Shown piece after piece: positions 40,160 to 53,279 of a DNA stretch of 64,000 nucleotides. Origin of the DNA: Pseudorasbora parva (Eukaryota; Chordata; Actinopteri; Cypriniformes; Gobionidae); the NCBI RefSeq assembly GCF_024679245.1, contig NC_090175.1, positions 52,940,713-53,004,712 of the forward strand, written 5' to 3'. Position numbers and translations under genes: made by a program. The notes under the pieces were generated by a model that was not told where the DNA came from, did no database searches, and saw only the letters and a program-made list of their open reading frames with translations. The first letter of the stretch is position 1. Each line of letters starts with the position of its first letter.

Positions 40160-40435
40160 CAGCATTACAATAATCCAAAACACACCCAGGCAACAAAGCT
40201 TTGTAAGAAGCATTTCAAGGTCCTGAGTCTCCAGATTTCAAACCCATAAAAAAATATTTGGAGGGAGTTGAAAATTCATGTTTTCCCACAACAGCCCCAA
40301 AACATCACTGCTCTAGAGGAGATCTGCATCGAGGAATGGCCCAAACTACCAGCAACAGTGTGTACAAACCGTGTGGCAACTTACAGAAAACATTTGACCT
40401 CTGCCATTGCTAACAAAGGGTATATATCAAAGTAT
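40160..40435 (+). pseudogene. Tc1-like transposase C-terminal fragment
   Basis: It reads Q-H-Y-N-N-P-K-H-T, where the Tc1 family has Q-x-D-N-x-P-K-H-T; the second catalytic Asp is Tyr (codon 40166-40168). It then reads I-S-N-P, an in-frame TAA at the position of the catalytic I-E, W-R-E-L-K and Q-P-Q-N-I-T-A-L-E-E-I-C, ending N-K-G-Y-I-S-K-Y. This is a different Tc1 lineage from the others here (ending K-G-Y rather than K-G-G-P-T). It abuts a MITE on the left and a TA array on the right. Confidence 0.88.
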
Positions 40436-40466
40436 AGAGATCAAATACTTATTTTCCACCATAGTT

Positions 40467-40601
<135 letters not shown>

Positions 40602-41458
40602 GCTATCACACATCTTCGAAAAGAATACTGTTCCTGATCAAAGCACATTTGAAGAAGATGCAGAAACAAGTGCTGAATTCATATGCACATGTAAAATATA
40701 CAGCATATAAATCAACAATACCTAATGTTACGGAATGAAATGTCAACACAGGACAAGCTATATGAATGTGCAAGCATCAGGGTGTTGATAGACCTCAAGC
40801 GAATGTGCAAGGCCTAATATGAATGGCCTTTCCAAAAAATCTCCAACTACAAAATCATCCGATATAGTTGTTTAACGTTGTTTTTTTGTTTTTGTTTTTG
40901 TTTTGTTTTGCTATAGGATGTTTGTATTAGTCTACACATTAGCACTTTGTAAACTAGGGGCCGGTTCTTCTGCCTACCTCTAGCGTGAGCTGCAGAGCAG
41001 TTCAAGATGAGCAATTTAAGTTAAACATCTTGGATGCCATGGGGGTGAGGAAATGATCAGGCAATTGTTGAAGTGAACTAATCCTTTAAGTTTGATATTG
41101 ACTACTCGCTTTTCCTGGCCTAGAGGGCACAAAATGATAAGACATCTTTGAAGCCCATTTTTAAGTTCTGTTTCCTACCATTAAATTGACAAATAAATGT
41201 AAAATCCTAGAGCGCTCCACAATATGTTTAATTATACCATATGAATGCTCATAATTGATTGGGTAAATGCACGTATTAAACAGCTTATCATACACACGTT
41301 GTTCGCTACTCTAAACAAATGCATTGCAGCATTGTAACACACACATAAACACACACATACACACACGCTCGCATATCCAACATAATGAATGATCATTTGA
41401 AGTGTGGTTTAAATTACATTTGTGGATTTAGTAAAATGAGAGTTATGGTGATGTCCAC
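40602..41458. other. No gene; TTAA-MITE tail remnant
   Basis: At about 41010-41092 the sequence ends GTGAACTAATCCTTTAAG, a decayed end of the AGGGATAGTTCACC MITE family. The rest is unassigned. Confidence 0.5.
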
Positions 41459-41680
41459 TGTCCATTCATTGTTATATATATCCATCTGTCCATCCATTCA
41501 TCCACCCATCCATCGTTCTCTCTATCTGTATGTTTGTCCATCCATCCATTGTTATATCCATCTATCTGTCCATCCATTCATCCACCCATCCATCGTTCTC
41601 TCTATCTGTATGTTTGTCCATCCATCCATTGTCATATCCATCTATCTGTCCATCCATCCATCCATCCATCCATCCATGAA
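41459..41680 (+). repeat. Higher-order (ATCC)n satellite, about 104-bp unit
   Basis: A unit of about 104 bp containing 'CTGTCCATCCATTCATCCAC' and 'TCTCTCTATCTGTATGTTTG' is repeated about twice, ending in pure ATCC (41648-41677). Confidence 0.85.
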
Positions 41681-41705
41681 AAAAAAAACACCAGCTCCCG
41701 AAAGT

Positions 41706-41797
41706 TCGTTCATTCATTCATTCATTCATTCATTCATTCATTCATTCATTCATTCATTCATTCATTCATTCATTCATTCATTCATTCATTCATTCCA
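41706..41797 (+). repeat. (TTCA)n microsatellite, about 22 units
   Basis: Pure ATTC/TTCA repeat after a short unique A-rich spacer. Confidence 0.97.
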
Positions 41798-42750
41798 AAA
41801 TGCATTACTAAAGTTTCAAGATCTTGTTATATAATGTGTCAGCATAGGTGATCTACTATCCATTATGAGAGAATGCAATGCTTTTTTTTCCAGTGCACCT
41901 GGATTTTTTTTTTTTTTTTTAGTTTGCTTTAGCTTGTTGTGTCCTGAAGCAGAGCAGATCATTATTAAACCTGTTATGAGTTGTTCTTTCTCCATCTCTG
42001 CATCTGTTGTAGTGAGTAGGATTTCTGGAGGAAAGTAAATTGAATTTGGTCGGCTTCCGAAACATCCTGGTGTTCATTTGGTCCAGATGCATCCTTATCC
42101 TGCTATCTGTATATTTTGTTGCTTGGGGCAAATATCCTGAATTTTTTCTTTCTTTAGTCTATTTCTTTTTTTCTTTCATTTTTCATTCTTTTTCTGAGAG
42201 ACTGTATTTTATAACTCACAGATACCCTTCCCTGTTCTTGTTGAATCTTTGTGCACACCTCTTAACCCCACAGGCTAACCTCACACTAGATGTGTGCGGG
42301 CAAATACTTGATATTGAATAATCTCGAAGCAATATATTTGCACATGAACACAAAAAAATTGCCAACGCAGAAAGATAAAATATATTTTTAGCCAGTCCAT
42401 AACTTCATCACAGGAAGGGATATTGAATTGTCTTTCCTTCTCTTGTACAGTGAAGTACAGCATTAAAGCTAGGCATATTATAATATTGCATTCTGATATT
42501 TTATTTGGAAAAATGATAACTTAAGCTCTATCCTAACAAGGTTATTTTTCACAGATATACATTGTGCTAAAGCAAAAGCTAAGCCAATATTCTTTCATCA
42601 TTATGATTAAAAACAGAAATGCCTACACTTTTGCATTGGGCACTTTTAGTGTAGTGTACAAATCAAGACCTGAAACTGAAACTCTTATGTTTGAATGTTG
42701 AGTTTATCCTTCAGAAAAGACTGACTGTCATTCTCAGGAGGCAGATAAGG
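41798..42750. other. No gene recognised
   Basis: T18 at about 41906-41921; otherwise AT-rich DNA with only short frames. Confidence 0.5.
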
Positions 42751-42754
42751 GTCC

Positions 42755-43365
42755 ATCCATCAATCATTCGATCTTTTTGTCTGTCCATCCATCTATCTGT
42801 TATTCTATCTATCCCTATATCCATCCATCCATCCATGCATCCATTTGTTATTCTATCTATCTGTCTGCCCATGTATTTGTCCATCCATCCATCCATCCAT
42901 CCATCCATCCATCCATCCATCCATCCATTTTTATATCTATCCGTCTGTCCATCAATTCATCCACCCATCCATCATTCTATCTGTGTGTCTTTCCCTCCAT
43001 TCATTGTTAAATCCATCCATCCATCCATCCTTCTCACTATCTGTTTCTTTCCCTCCATTCATTGTTAAATCCACCCATCCATCCATCCATCCATCCCAAC
43101 TTAATCTTTCAAGTAGACAAGATTTTTTTATTTATTATTTGTTCCATCCATCCATCCATCCATCCATCCATCCATCCATCCATCCATCCATCCATCCATC
43201 CATCCATCCTTCTCACTATCTGTTTCTTTCCCTCCATTCATTGTTAAATCCACCCATCCATCCATCCATCCATCCATCCCAACTTAATCTTTCAAGTAGA
43301 CAAGTTTTTTTTTTATTTATTATTTGTTCCATCCATCCATCCATCCGTCCATCCATCCATATTCA
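42755..43365 (+). repeat. Large compound (ATCC)n satellite with embedded duplicated unique units
   Basis: ATCC runs alternate with non-repeat blocks. A block from 'TTCTCACTATCTGTTTCTTT' through 'CCCAACTTAATCTTTCAAGT' to 'TTATTTATTATTTGTTCC' occurs at about 43030-43144 and again at 43208-43328, showing a segmental tandem duplication of about 175 bp. A third partial ending ('AACTTCATTTATCAAGTAGA') follows at 43370. Confidence 0.9.
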
Positions 43366-45790
43366 CCCAACTTCATTTATCAAGTAGACAAGCTTTAAAT
43401 AAAATCTTTATTTGATTATACTTAAACAAATATGCCAGCAACTTAACTTAAGCTCTTAAGTTGATTTAGATGGAAAGTTTTTACAGTGTAAAAAAAATAA
43501 AGTTTTCACTACAGTCTAGTAAATAACGAGAGCAGAGAAGATCAAGACCTCTTTGACTGGCTTTTAAAGATACAAGAAAGTGTTGCATTCAATCACATAA
43601 CAGACATTTATGAAGAAAATATTATGCTTAAATGTTTAGAAATGACAATCAAAAGGAATCCTGCAAATCAACACTTCAGTCATAGTGGCCAGAGTGGTTA
43701 TCAGAGCAAGAAATGAAAGAAAAGTTTCTTTTTTTCAACCTTGTTTTTAATATTTGCCAAATTAATTTCTAACCGCTTGACAGAGAAGTTTTCTTAAAAA
43801 GTTGGCATGTAAATCTTGTGCCACATAAATTGGCTATTCGAATGGTTCCTGGTGGGTGGAATGAATTTCCTGTCTGGGCTTCATTCTGTCGTTTGAAGCT
43901 GTCAGGCTCCCCGAGCTAGATTGTGGGATAAAGCAAACTGCTTCGGGAATGGAGGAGGACATTATTATTCCAGTTTCATTACGTTAAAGACTATCCATGT
44001 TCCCATTCTACATGTTTTCATTAGCGAGTACCAGACCACAACATGCTGGAGAATCATTTTTTGAAGAAGTCAGGGATGAAGAAGAAAAGGCTGGAGGGGG
44101 AGAAAGAAATCTGGGCATCTGGTGTTGGTGGCGGGGAGACTCAGAGTGGGGGCATCATCTCAGTTAAATGTAGGCAGAGAGATTAGGACCCCCCACCCCC
44201 AGATACAACCTGGAAGGTAAGAGAACATCATTATTCTGAACAAATACACATCTCAATCATTTTGCACACATGGAGACACCTAGAGACCAAACAGACACCT
44301 AGAGGCCAATCTATTAACAACCACACAGAACACATGTACAGTTATGGTTTAGCGCTAACTAGGTGTATACTGAAACACTGGATTAGCATATGACATGAGA
44401 GGCCAAGCCATCCTAAAGATCCAAGTCTCTTTATATACAATAAAACCTTGCGGAAACATTGGGGTGAAACCATTTGTAGGCGAATTCGACAGAAAATGAA
44501 TGCAGGAAACCATTTTAATGAACCTTAAACTCAGGACTTACGGGGAAACCACAGTCCTCCTTTGTCAGATTTCACGCTAATGATGTACTTCACTATCCTT
44601 GTGGCTTTGAGCTTTGCTTTACACATATACTTTGAACAATTAGACTCTTGAAAACCTGATCAAGACTCTTACAGAGAGCCATTATAATGAAGTCTAGCCA
44701 TTTACGTACCCATATCTCTTTAAAACCCTTAATTGCAGGATTTATCTGGCAAGAGGGCAAGGACTGTGTATTATGGGATGGCTTGATTATTTATTTGACA
44801 GTGAGATCAATGGCTATGTTTGGGAAAACACTACCCTATTGCTTCCTCATCAAGTCATGACAGGATGATTGTATTTATGAGAACAGCATCACAATGATCA
44901 GATTGTTGTTGTTTTTTGTCTAGACTTTGCAATTTGGAGGCGCCTTTATTTAAAAAAAATCATTATGAAAGTTAACTGATACTGACTGTAAAGTTTAGTT
45001 TGTATGCATTTTCTGTACTACTAAAAATAAAAATGCTTCCTGTGTTTAGTCAGGAAGAGAAGAAAAGGGAAGAAAGAAATACAAAAGGTCCAATTAATCA
45101 GTTTTATTCCAACAAAATCACTTGAACACCCGTCACGTTGTAAACGACTTCCAAGCTTGTTAGCATGAATATGCAAATGTGAATAGAATACCTGGCTGAA
45201 TAAAATGCATTTATCAAAATATGCAGTGTGCAATAATATCCCACATTGCACTGATTCTTTGAAAGAAAAGTGAACAGTTTCCTGTTTCCAAGATGATAAG
45301 ACAGGACCAACTGAATTAAGCATGCAACTTGATGAGTTCATGTGACAACAAAAAGCATACTACCGTTTGAAAGATTTATCATTGCATAATGTGCTCTGTT
45401 TCACAATCTATTTTTAAACTCAATTTGCATTTTCTAAATGTAAAAAAGGCAAAGCTTGCAAGAAAAGCAAAAGAATAGTATTACAAGTTTTAGGTAAGTT
45501 CTTGGCTCTAGTTCTGTTTAAAGGAAGTGCAGCATCAAAGTTTCTTTGCCATACCTTATTTTCAGTCCACTGCACACAAAAATCAGAGTACAATTCCAAT
45601 CACAGTGCAGTGTGCAAATATTAAAGAGTCTTGCTTTTGTTTTTAGACTCTACATGAATTGGTTGTCATGCTTTAATGTTCAAAGTACACATTTAAAAAA
45701 ATATATATTTTTGCAGCACCCCTCTTCCCAGTCTGTCAGTAACATTTTGTTTAGTTCCTGTTCCTAATATTTCTTTGTAAGGAGAAAAAA

Positions 45791-45879
<89 letters not shown>

Positions 45880-46077
45880 CTGATTGGTCGGCTGGACTAG
45901 AGTGGATTTATTTAAAAGCTACGATGACACGCCCTTTTACCGTAACCAGTAGTTTCAACACATTACTAACTAACTCAACCAGGCCTCGCTTTTTGTGTAT
46001 ACCTTACGTGTAAATTATTTAAATGAGGAATATAGTGATGTATTCGTTCCCAGAAGAAAACTCAAGACTGCAATCGC
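43366..46077. other. No gene recognised; probably low-repeat sequence and a GT array
   Basis: At 43440-43490 there is a TTTTTACAGTGTAAAAA junction of the CACTGTAAA family. The stretch 43500-45790 is the longest in the window with no TE that I recognise; 43840-44210 is its least AT-rich part. The GT array at 45794-45878 follows. No frame is convincing. Confidence 0.4.
45794..45878. repeat. (GT)n microsatellite, about 85 bp
   Basis: Pure GT dinucleotides. Confidence 0.97.
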
Positions 46078-46447
46078 AACACAGTCTCACTCCCAACTCG
46101 TCACATATTGACCTTTGGTCAGGACTGCTCTGCGTCACTTTTTAACGCACTGGGGATCCCTTTAGTGTCATTTTTTTTTTTTTTTTTTTTACGTGCAGGG
46201 TGCTCCATTCATTTCAATTGTTTGCCTAATGCACCGGATCAAGACGCATTTAATTATTTGCATTTGTAAAAAGTAGACATGATTTTTATGAATATTTATA
46301 GGCTACTTTATATTTTAGAGCAACTAACCCAACTCCTACACTAAATATACCCACTTATCAACAATATGCAACACATAACAGGCAAATAAAAGTACAGTCA
46401 CAGGTATTTATTGCAAAACTGACCAAATCAGTATAACAGTATTAACT

Positions 46448-47112
46448 CTTATTACACGGCTCTGTGAAATACTTGATTCTGATTGGTCAATCGCACAATC
46501 CAGCGGTATGTTATTTCCAGATAACAACCGCTCATACGGGTACTACGAGTTATCTTGACCGGTACTACTTCTATGTTTAACGCTGGCGCCATCTTGTGGC
46601 TTAAACAGCCGTGGGTTACAATGGAAGACTTCAAGGCGGGTTTCCTTTATAACGTTTTTAATATAGATATTTTTCTTTCACAAACGCATCGTTTCGAATC
46701 AGAAGGCTCTATTAACCCATCGGAGTCGTGTGGAGCACGTAATTTGACGGACAGCTGCATTGTTTATGGACTTCAAACACAACTACAACTACTGCTGGGA
46801 TTAACGTTAGCCTGGACTTTTTAAATACATCTCCGATTGTATTTGTCTGAAAGAAGAATGTCATATACACCTATAATAACTTGAGGGTGGGTAAATCATA
46901 GGTTTAGTTTCATTTTTGGGTGAACTAACCCTTTCAGCATTCATTTTCAACATTTAGCAAGGGCATATGGCAAATTTTCACCAATAGATAAAGGCTTAAA
47001 GCACTGTTTTTCTATGCTGAAGCTTTGCGTAAGAGCTAATAAAATATTTAATCTCAAGACAATATTTTGTGTCTAATAATTATTTATTTGAGACTAGAAG
47101 CCGTGTAATAAG
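46448..47112. mobile_element. Element with CTTATTACACGGCT ends
   Basis: The ends CTTATTACACGGCTCTG and AGAAGCCGTGTAATAAG are inverted repeats. The 665-bp body includes 'GATTCTGATTGGTCAATCGC' and 'CTGGCGCCATCTTGTGG', and near 46885-46936 a tail like the AGGGATAGTTCACC MITE (GGGTGAACTAACCCTT). An open 89-codon frame at 46555 has no recognised domain. Confidence 0.7.
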
Positions 47113-47284
47113 TGGGATAATGTACACCCAGCCGGTTGTTACCGCAGAATAAACCCCTTCAGAGTGATGCATGGAATTTCACTATTAGATCTGAGGTAAC
47201 GTTTCTTCAGGCGGCAATTTTTACAATATGATGTGTGCATGATCTTCGGTGGATGGAGACACTGATCGTTTTTTGTCTCTGTGT

Positions 47285-48094
47285 TACCGTTTTTCTCCAT
47301 TGGTTTGGCTCATTTCTTGAAACAGAAATGACATTCTCAAAACAGCATGGACCAATCTCCAAACCACTTGGCAATTGTTCACAACAGAATACCATTTCTC
47401 ATTCATTTCATCAAATTGCAAAGGTCTAAGTACATGTCTCAATGCCTCAGTCCCTCTTTGCAAATGATTAAATACAGGTAGCCTACATTTAGCACAATTT
47501 CCAAGTGAATAGATCTTGTTGAGCTAAACAAATTGTTTGATTCTCGGTCTAATGGTTGTTAGCTCCAAAACGTATCAGCGTCATTTCATTGTATAAGTCA
47601 TCACATGCAACATAGTATGTCCAATTGTCAAAATTAGTCAAGAACATAATACCATGAATACCATATATGAATCCATTGGAACATTTGATACATTTATTAC
47701 AGCGATTGACAGTCACGTGAAACTAGAACCTGACTAACGAAGGGAGGAGTTTCTCACATCTCAGATGACCAATCAAATGATCTGTTTATTTACCTCACAG
47801 GTGCTGTCAGGTTATTTATCATGATGAAATTTAAAATGATGTAATTCCCTTGCAATTTCAAAGCAAATGCTTTCAAATGAACATACCCATGAGCCAATTG
47901 GTTAAAAACAGCCACCAGGGGGGATGAGTGGGGTTTTGACACATGACTGAACAGTTTTGGTAGAGAAATTACCTTTTGCAAGTGAGCTATAGTGTTGTGC
48001 TGAACTGTAAGACTGTTTTGCCAAATTATGTTACAATTTTGAGAATGTCATTTCTGTTTTAAGAATGGAGCCAAACCAATGGAGAACAATTGTA
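47285..48094. mobile_element. Non-autonomous Tc1/IS630-like element, TACCGTTTTTCTCC ends
   Basis: The left end TACCGTTTTTCTCCATTGG and the right end CCAATGGAGAACAATTGTA are inverted repeats, extended to 'GAAATGACATTCTCAAAA' on both sides, and bounded by TA. The terminal style resembles the coding elements at 9063 and 29997. The 810-bp body has no transposase. Confidence 0.78.
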
Positions 48095-48278
48095 ATGTCA
48101 ACGCAGAGGGGTCCTGACCAAGCGTCAGACATTTGAAGAGTTGGGAGTGAGACCGTGTTGGCAATTGAGGTGTTTCAGGGAGTCCAGAAATGCACTTTTT
48201 TTTTTTTTGTTGCAACTTTGCAGACCTTTTTCAATGCTCAAACAACAACACTGCACATTAAATAAAGATGAAAATTTA

Positions 48279-48750
48279 AGGGTGTACTCACACTAGGCAC
48301 TCTGAACTGTGCCCGAGCGCATTTGACCCCCAAATCCTGGTTCTTTTACAGTGTAAGCGTGTGCCTGAGCACCGAACAGCTGTGCGCTACTGTCATCATT
48401 ATGACAGCAAACACCAAGCTATTACAACTTGTATACAGTTTTCAATTAAATCAAGTAGATTTAGGTTTATAATGACCCTGGTTATCACCTTATTGATTAA
48501 CATGAGTTGTAGTGTGTGAGTAAAGCTGTAAATTCATCCATCAAAGTCAGCTGCCTCTGTAATAATTTTCTGATACTTGCAGTGCAGTCAAGTGAAAATC
48601 ATTGTGCGGCATAAATGATAAATCTGTTAGGCAGTCTATTAGCAAAAGCGCATTTCTTCCGGTCTTCTTTAAAACAAAAAAAGTTGCATTGAGAATGATG
48701 TAAGCATGCTCCGACCCGGTACGTCAAGTGCAATTGTGTAAGTACACCCT
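48279..48750. mobile_element. MITE with AGGGTGTACTCACAC ends
   Basis: The left end AGGGTGTACTCACACTAGG and the right end GTGTAAGTACACCCT are inverted repeats. The interior 'CTGTGCCCGAGCGCATTTGA' is a fish-repeat type I recall. I see no clear target duplication, so the superfamily (hAT-like suspected) is open. Confidence 0.7.
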
Positions 48751-50380
48751 GAGAAGCATAATAGAGCCTCTTTAAGATGCAACCTGATCTCATGAGAATA
48801 CTTGTGTTTTTCTAAAGTGTGGTTCTACTACACGTACATGTATTATGTTTTCATACACACACTTTCATAAAAACTAAAACATAAATTATTTATCCAAATG
48901 TGATCATGTACGAATTACCATGTATAAATATTACAATCCTGACATCATGTTTGGAATATACGGTATTCAATTGTAAATATGTTTGTGATTTCATCTGTTT
49001 CTTCACAGATTTCAGTAGATGTACATTTGAGGAAATGTGCGCCTTCACAGATTGAATCCGGCTTCATATTTACACATATTAATAACTTTAATTCTGCTCT
49101 AGCTGTACTCACATACAAAATTATTACATACCGCCAGAGAGTACTGCGACTGCAACAGAATATCAAGCCTCATTGTCTACAAATTCAGAATGGTGTCTGT
49201 ACATGAAGAGGTCCTGGCTGAATTAATTGATAGTATAATTAATTGGCCAATTAAAAGCTTGTATTTAATTCAGAACATTTAACTCAACAAGTGTTTTTGT
49301 GTGTCTTTATCAGTGAGAAGGAGAGAGGAAAGAGACTACATGCGTGTGTATGGTCCTGCACATGGCTGAGTGCAGCTGAGCAACAGTTTGCTGCAGTATT
49401 GTCAGCATGCCAACATTACACTGCATAATTTATTTGCCCTGCAGATGGCCATATCCATAGCAACTAATGCTTGCACTGCTATTTACAGGTGGCAGCTGGA
49501 TGCAACGCTGATGAGATTTGGGGTTAGATACTCTCACCAGAAGCTATTACTGAGTGAGGAACACAGGAGTACTGATCCACATGAAAAGGCATGTTTCTTT
49601 GCTTCTCTACACCTAAATTCACCACAGAGACAGTCCACAGTGAGCGATGCACAAAGCTGTCATGTTCGAGCTGGCTGTGTCCGAAAATGAAGGCAGCTGC
49701 CTCACTGCCCTGGTGGTCAATTTTTTTTTAAGACAGTGTTTCTCTCTAAAAGAAGCTTCGAAGCTACCGCATTGCTATTTCTAAAACAACTGTAAGGATG
49801 TTTTAAACATAACCAAATGCATATTTAATCACTACGATGCTTATTTTCCAAAACTGAATCATAAGTTGAGCAACAACAACAAAAATGCATAATATAAACA
49901 CTAAATCATGTGCCATTTTTTACACTAAAGCTAGTGCTCATCAACCCATTGGTGCATGTGAAAAAGAGACGTGGAATAGACAGGATTTTTGGAAAACAGG
50001 CCCAGCAGAGGTGACATCCACCAGACTGAGGCATTAGTCATCATGGATTCAGACTCGATGCTTTCACACCTCCATATACTGTCTGGGAAAGAAGCATTTT
50101 TCAGGTTTAAGACGGTTCAACAGTTCAAGGTTATATCTGAAAGCCTATGTCCTGCGTATGTTGTTTTTCTGGGTTTCAGAGCCGCGCTCCCATTGCAAAG
50201 ATGCTGTTAAATCAGTGGAAGTGTGCTGCCTTCCGAAATCATTTCGCTCGATGTTTAGGCCCAAATTATGGGAAACATTGCATACATTGTTTAAGGAAAA
50301 TGCCTTTGTGATAGGTTCAGAAAACTGTAGATAATTAGGAAAATATAAATAGACATTCAAAAACTTACAAATATTTTTAT
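48751..50380. other. No gene recognised
   Basis: At 48780-48960 'GCAACCTGATCTCATGAGAA' resembles the outer arm of the MITE at 23407 but is diverged. The rest, including frames of 75-106 codons at 48979 and 49370, shows no recognised domain. Confidence 0.4.
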
Positions 50381-51549
50381 AGGGATCATGAACTTGTTGT
50401 TTTATTGTTTTATGATGTTTCTTAGGATGCACTTATAATGTTAGAATGCTTTTTACATCCAAAATGTTCATCATTTATAAATAAAGGGGAATTTTCCTAT
50501 ACCTCAGACCACTGAGACTTCAGTGTAAGCGCCCACTGCTGTGATTGGCTGCTGTGAGACCTCAGTGTAAACGCCCACTGCTGTGATTGGCTGCTGTGAG
50601 TCCTCAGTGTAAACACTCACTGCTGTGATTGGCTGCTGTGAGTCCTCAGTGTAAACGCCCACTGCTGTGATTGGCTGCTGTGAGACCTCAGTGTGAACCC
50701 CCAACTGCTGTTATTGGCCAACGTCTTTCCATTTGAAATAGCTATGTATAAGTCTCTCTTTTAGCACATTTTTACTATTACAGTTCTCATGGTTAACCGT
50801 GAAAAGTTTTGCATTACTTTAGATCTATGGCATTATATTCAGATCATGGCATGAAAGGTTGCAGTTATGATCAGTTTGCCAAATCGAAATTATGTGAATT
50901 GATGCAATTTTTTTTTTTTAAATGTGACTTTAGAGACCTGTATTTTTTAAAATTATTTTTTTACAATGTATGAAATATGTAATCTTGTCATTGCAACTTT
51001 CTGTGCACTAATGATTGTTTTAAATTCCTGCTGTGCAAATGTGAGTCACTGATAAACTCTCGCTGTTTGATTGACAGCTTCAGCACGCGCTGCTGCAGCG
51101 ATTGAAAAGGGGCTTTCTTTGATATAATTGAATCACTTTAAATAACAGATTATTTTCATCCTACTAAGAGAAACAATGCAAGTTGACATTTAGTCACTGG
51201 TTAGATTTACCTACACACAGACAAAGATCTGACTGTACATGAATCATTACATAGCATTACAAGTAGGATAGAACTCACATGTTGCAATACGGTTGAGTCC
51301 AGGTCCTTTATGGTGTGTTCATTGCTTAGTAGCTCGATCTGGTTTAACACCACGTAGGCCTACATGACTTGAGCTACATATTCTTTTGAATGTCATGTGC
51401 AAATCGGTGGGCGGGGCTAAACAGGCAGTGATTGAAATAGGCATTGATATTCTTCTTATGTTATAGATCCCCACTTTGAAAAACCTGTCGTTTGCTGGGG
51501 CCTGGTGTCAATAAAAGCTTTTATTTATGAAAGTTTTCAGTTCTGAAAC
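50381..51549 (-). mobile_element. TTAA MITE, AGGGGTCATGAACTG family, copy 2 (one end lost)
   Basis: It starts AGGGATCATGAACT and reads, inverted, through the same interior as 21219-22372 ('GATAAACTCTCGCTGTTTGA', 'GCTTCAGCACGCGCTG', 'GCCTGGTGTCAATAAAAGC'). It stops at CAGTTCTGAAAC without the outer 70-80 bp and TIR. The CCAAT minisatellite is longer than in copy 1. Confidence 0.88.
50515..50722 (-). repeat. 42-bp CCAAT-box minisatellite, about 5 units
   Basis: Four full units of AGACCTCAGTGTAAACGCCC + ACTGCTGTGATTGGCTGCTG (plus two bases) and a degenerate fifth. ATTGGCT is CCAAT inverted. Because 42 is divisible by three, the array keeps an open frame on the minus strand; this is not evidence of a gene. 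Confidence 0.92.
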
Positions 51550-52570
51550 GTACAGCATACTTCGTATAGTATGATGACGTCATATATGTCAAAAGCTCAA
51601 GGAAAATGATATGTCTCAGGTCAAGCATCTGACATAATTTGTAGCATCTTTTTTTATTCACTGCGGCATTTTAACAAATTACAGCAACATTCAAAAGTTG
51701 TATTATGATGCTGACAATTCAGCTTTGAATCAGATAAATAAATTCATTTTTTTTTTAAATATTAAAATATAAACAGTTATTTTAAATAGTAATTTTTTAT
51801 GGTATTTTTGATCTTGTGCATAAGAGACTTTCACCAGTCGCTGAATGAAACATTCAATGTGATGAGGTTGCGTGGCCTGTCCTTATTTTTAAGATGTTTA
51901 TGTCATAAGCGGTATGCCATATACATTATATAATATGCAGCAAGAATTAATGTAGTACTCCTATTCAAATGAAGCACTAATGTAGAACTGCCTTTGCTTT
52001 TATTGAACTATTTTTGAATAAACACATATAGATGGCAGTTGGTGTGAAGGCAGCTCTTAATAGCACAAGTTGTCAGGTTAACATGATCCCTGCAGGTATG
52101 GAGGCTGAAAAGCAATTGCACGCCGTCTTACAGTGACAGTCAACAGTGAAAAGCTCGCTAGCAAATCCTTGATTTTCGAGATTAAACTCTGTTGGGCTTT
52201 AGTCATATCCAAGACAAGTTTCAGTTTCTTACTGACTTATTTTTATTTATACACATCTAATGCGATGAAATAGCAGTAAGCCAGTGGAATCCTCTTATGT
52301 TACTCTTAACTTTCTTGTTGATTTATTACACCGCTGTGACTCTAAATTGAATTAATGTGAATACTGGGGTTGTTTTATTACTTGTGTTTATATCCCAAAT
52401 AGATTGCAAAGAAACACAATTCAAGAAAAATAAAGCAATTACATTTGACTGGTGACACCAGTCAGTCTTTTAGCTTTAACTAATGTGAGTGTGCACAATT
52501 TCTGACAAACATTTGTCAAACATATTTCAGTTTTTATTGAGAGTAAAGCCTTTTAAAATGGAAAACTGTG

Positions 52571-52707
<137 letters not shown>

Positions 52708-52952
52708 CAAGTTGACTTATTGGGTCACTCTGTAGACTCTGTTAACTGTGTAACATGGTTTTATTTTTTTTATTTTTTATTTTTTGTCCACTTGATCCAT
52801 TTATACACAGCAAAAAGTGTTTATATTAATACTTGTCCCAGTAAAAATAACAAAACAAATTAAGAAACACAACACTGCATATTAAATTGTACTGCATATT
52901 TTAATAGATTGTATATTGAATCACATGTATTTTGATTGAATACTAATAAATT

Positions 52953-52957
<5 letters not shown>

Positions 52958-53049
<92 letters not shown>
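52958..53049. repeat. (ATT)n microsatellite, about 30 units
   Basis: Pure ATT/TTA trinucleotide array. Confidence 0.97.
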
Positions 53050-53279
53050 GCATACTGTGTAGCCCTGTCCCTTTTTGTGGTGTTCTGACTTCTGGTTTGT
53101 ATTTCCACAGCATGAAGGTAAGATCTTACTGATTTATTAATGTACTGCTCGTTTTAAAATCGTCCTGGTCTACTGATATTTCTTTATGACATCTGCATCA
53201 AACATGCATACAATGCTCATGATAACTGTAATTGACTCTACAATAAGAAAATCCATTTTACCAGCTAATTACTGATTGA

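Larger units (their letters stand above)
46078..48160. mobile_element. Inverted-repeat element CAACACRGTCTCACTCCC, hosting two insertions
   Basis: The left end CAACACAGTCTCACTCCCAA and the right end TTGGGAGTGAGACCGTGTTG are inverted repeats about 65 bp long, continuing to 'GGTCAGGAC...CTCTGCGT' on both sides. No transposase is seen in its own sequence. It holds an element at 46448-47112 and one at 47285-48094. The class is unknown to me. Confidence 0.8.

Noticed and set aside
41459..41680. Possible CRISPR-like array because of regularly spaced repeats
   Set aside because: The repeats are tetranucleotide satellites with duplicated blocks, in eukaryotic DNA, without unique equal-length spacers.
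41385..43387. Long His/Pro/Ser/Ile frames
   Set aside because: Products of ATCC and TTCA satellites.
50504..50704. Open minus-strand frame with a 14-residue periodic peptide
   Set aside because: A 42-bp minisatellite in a non-coding MITE keeps the frame by divisibility; no gene evidence.
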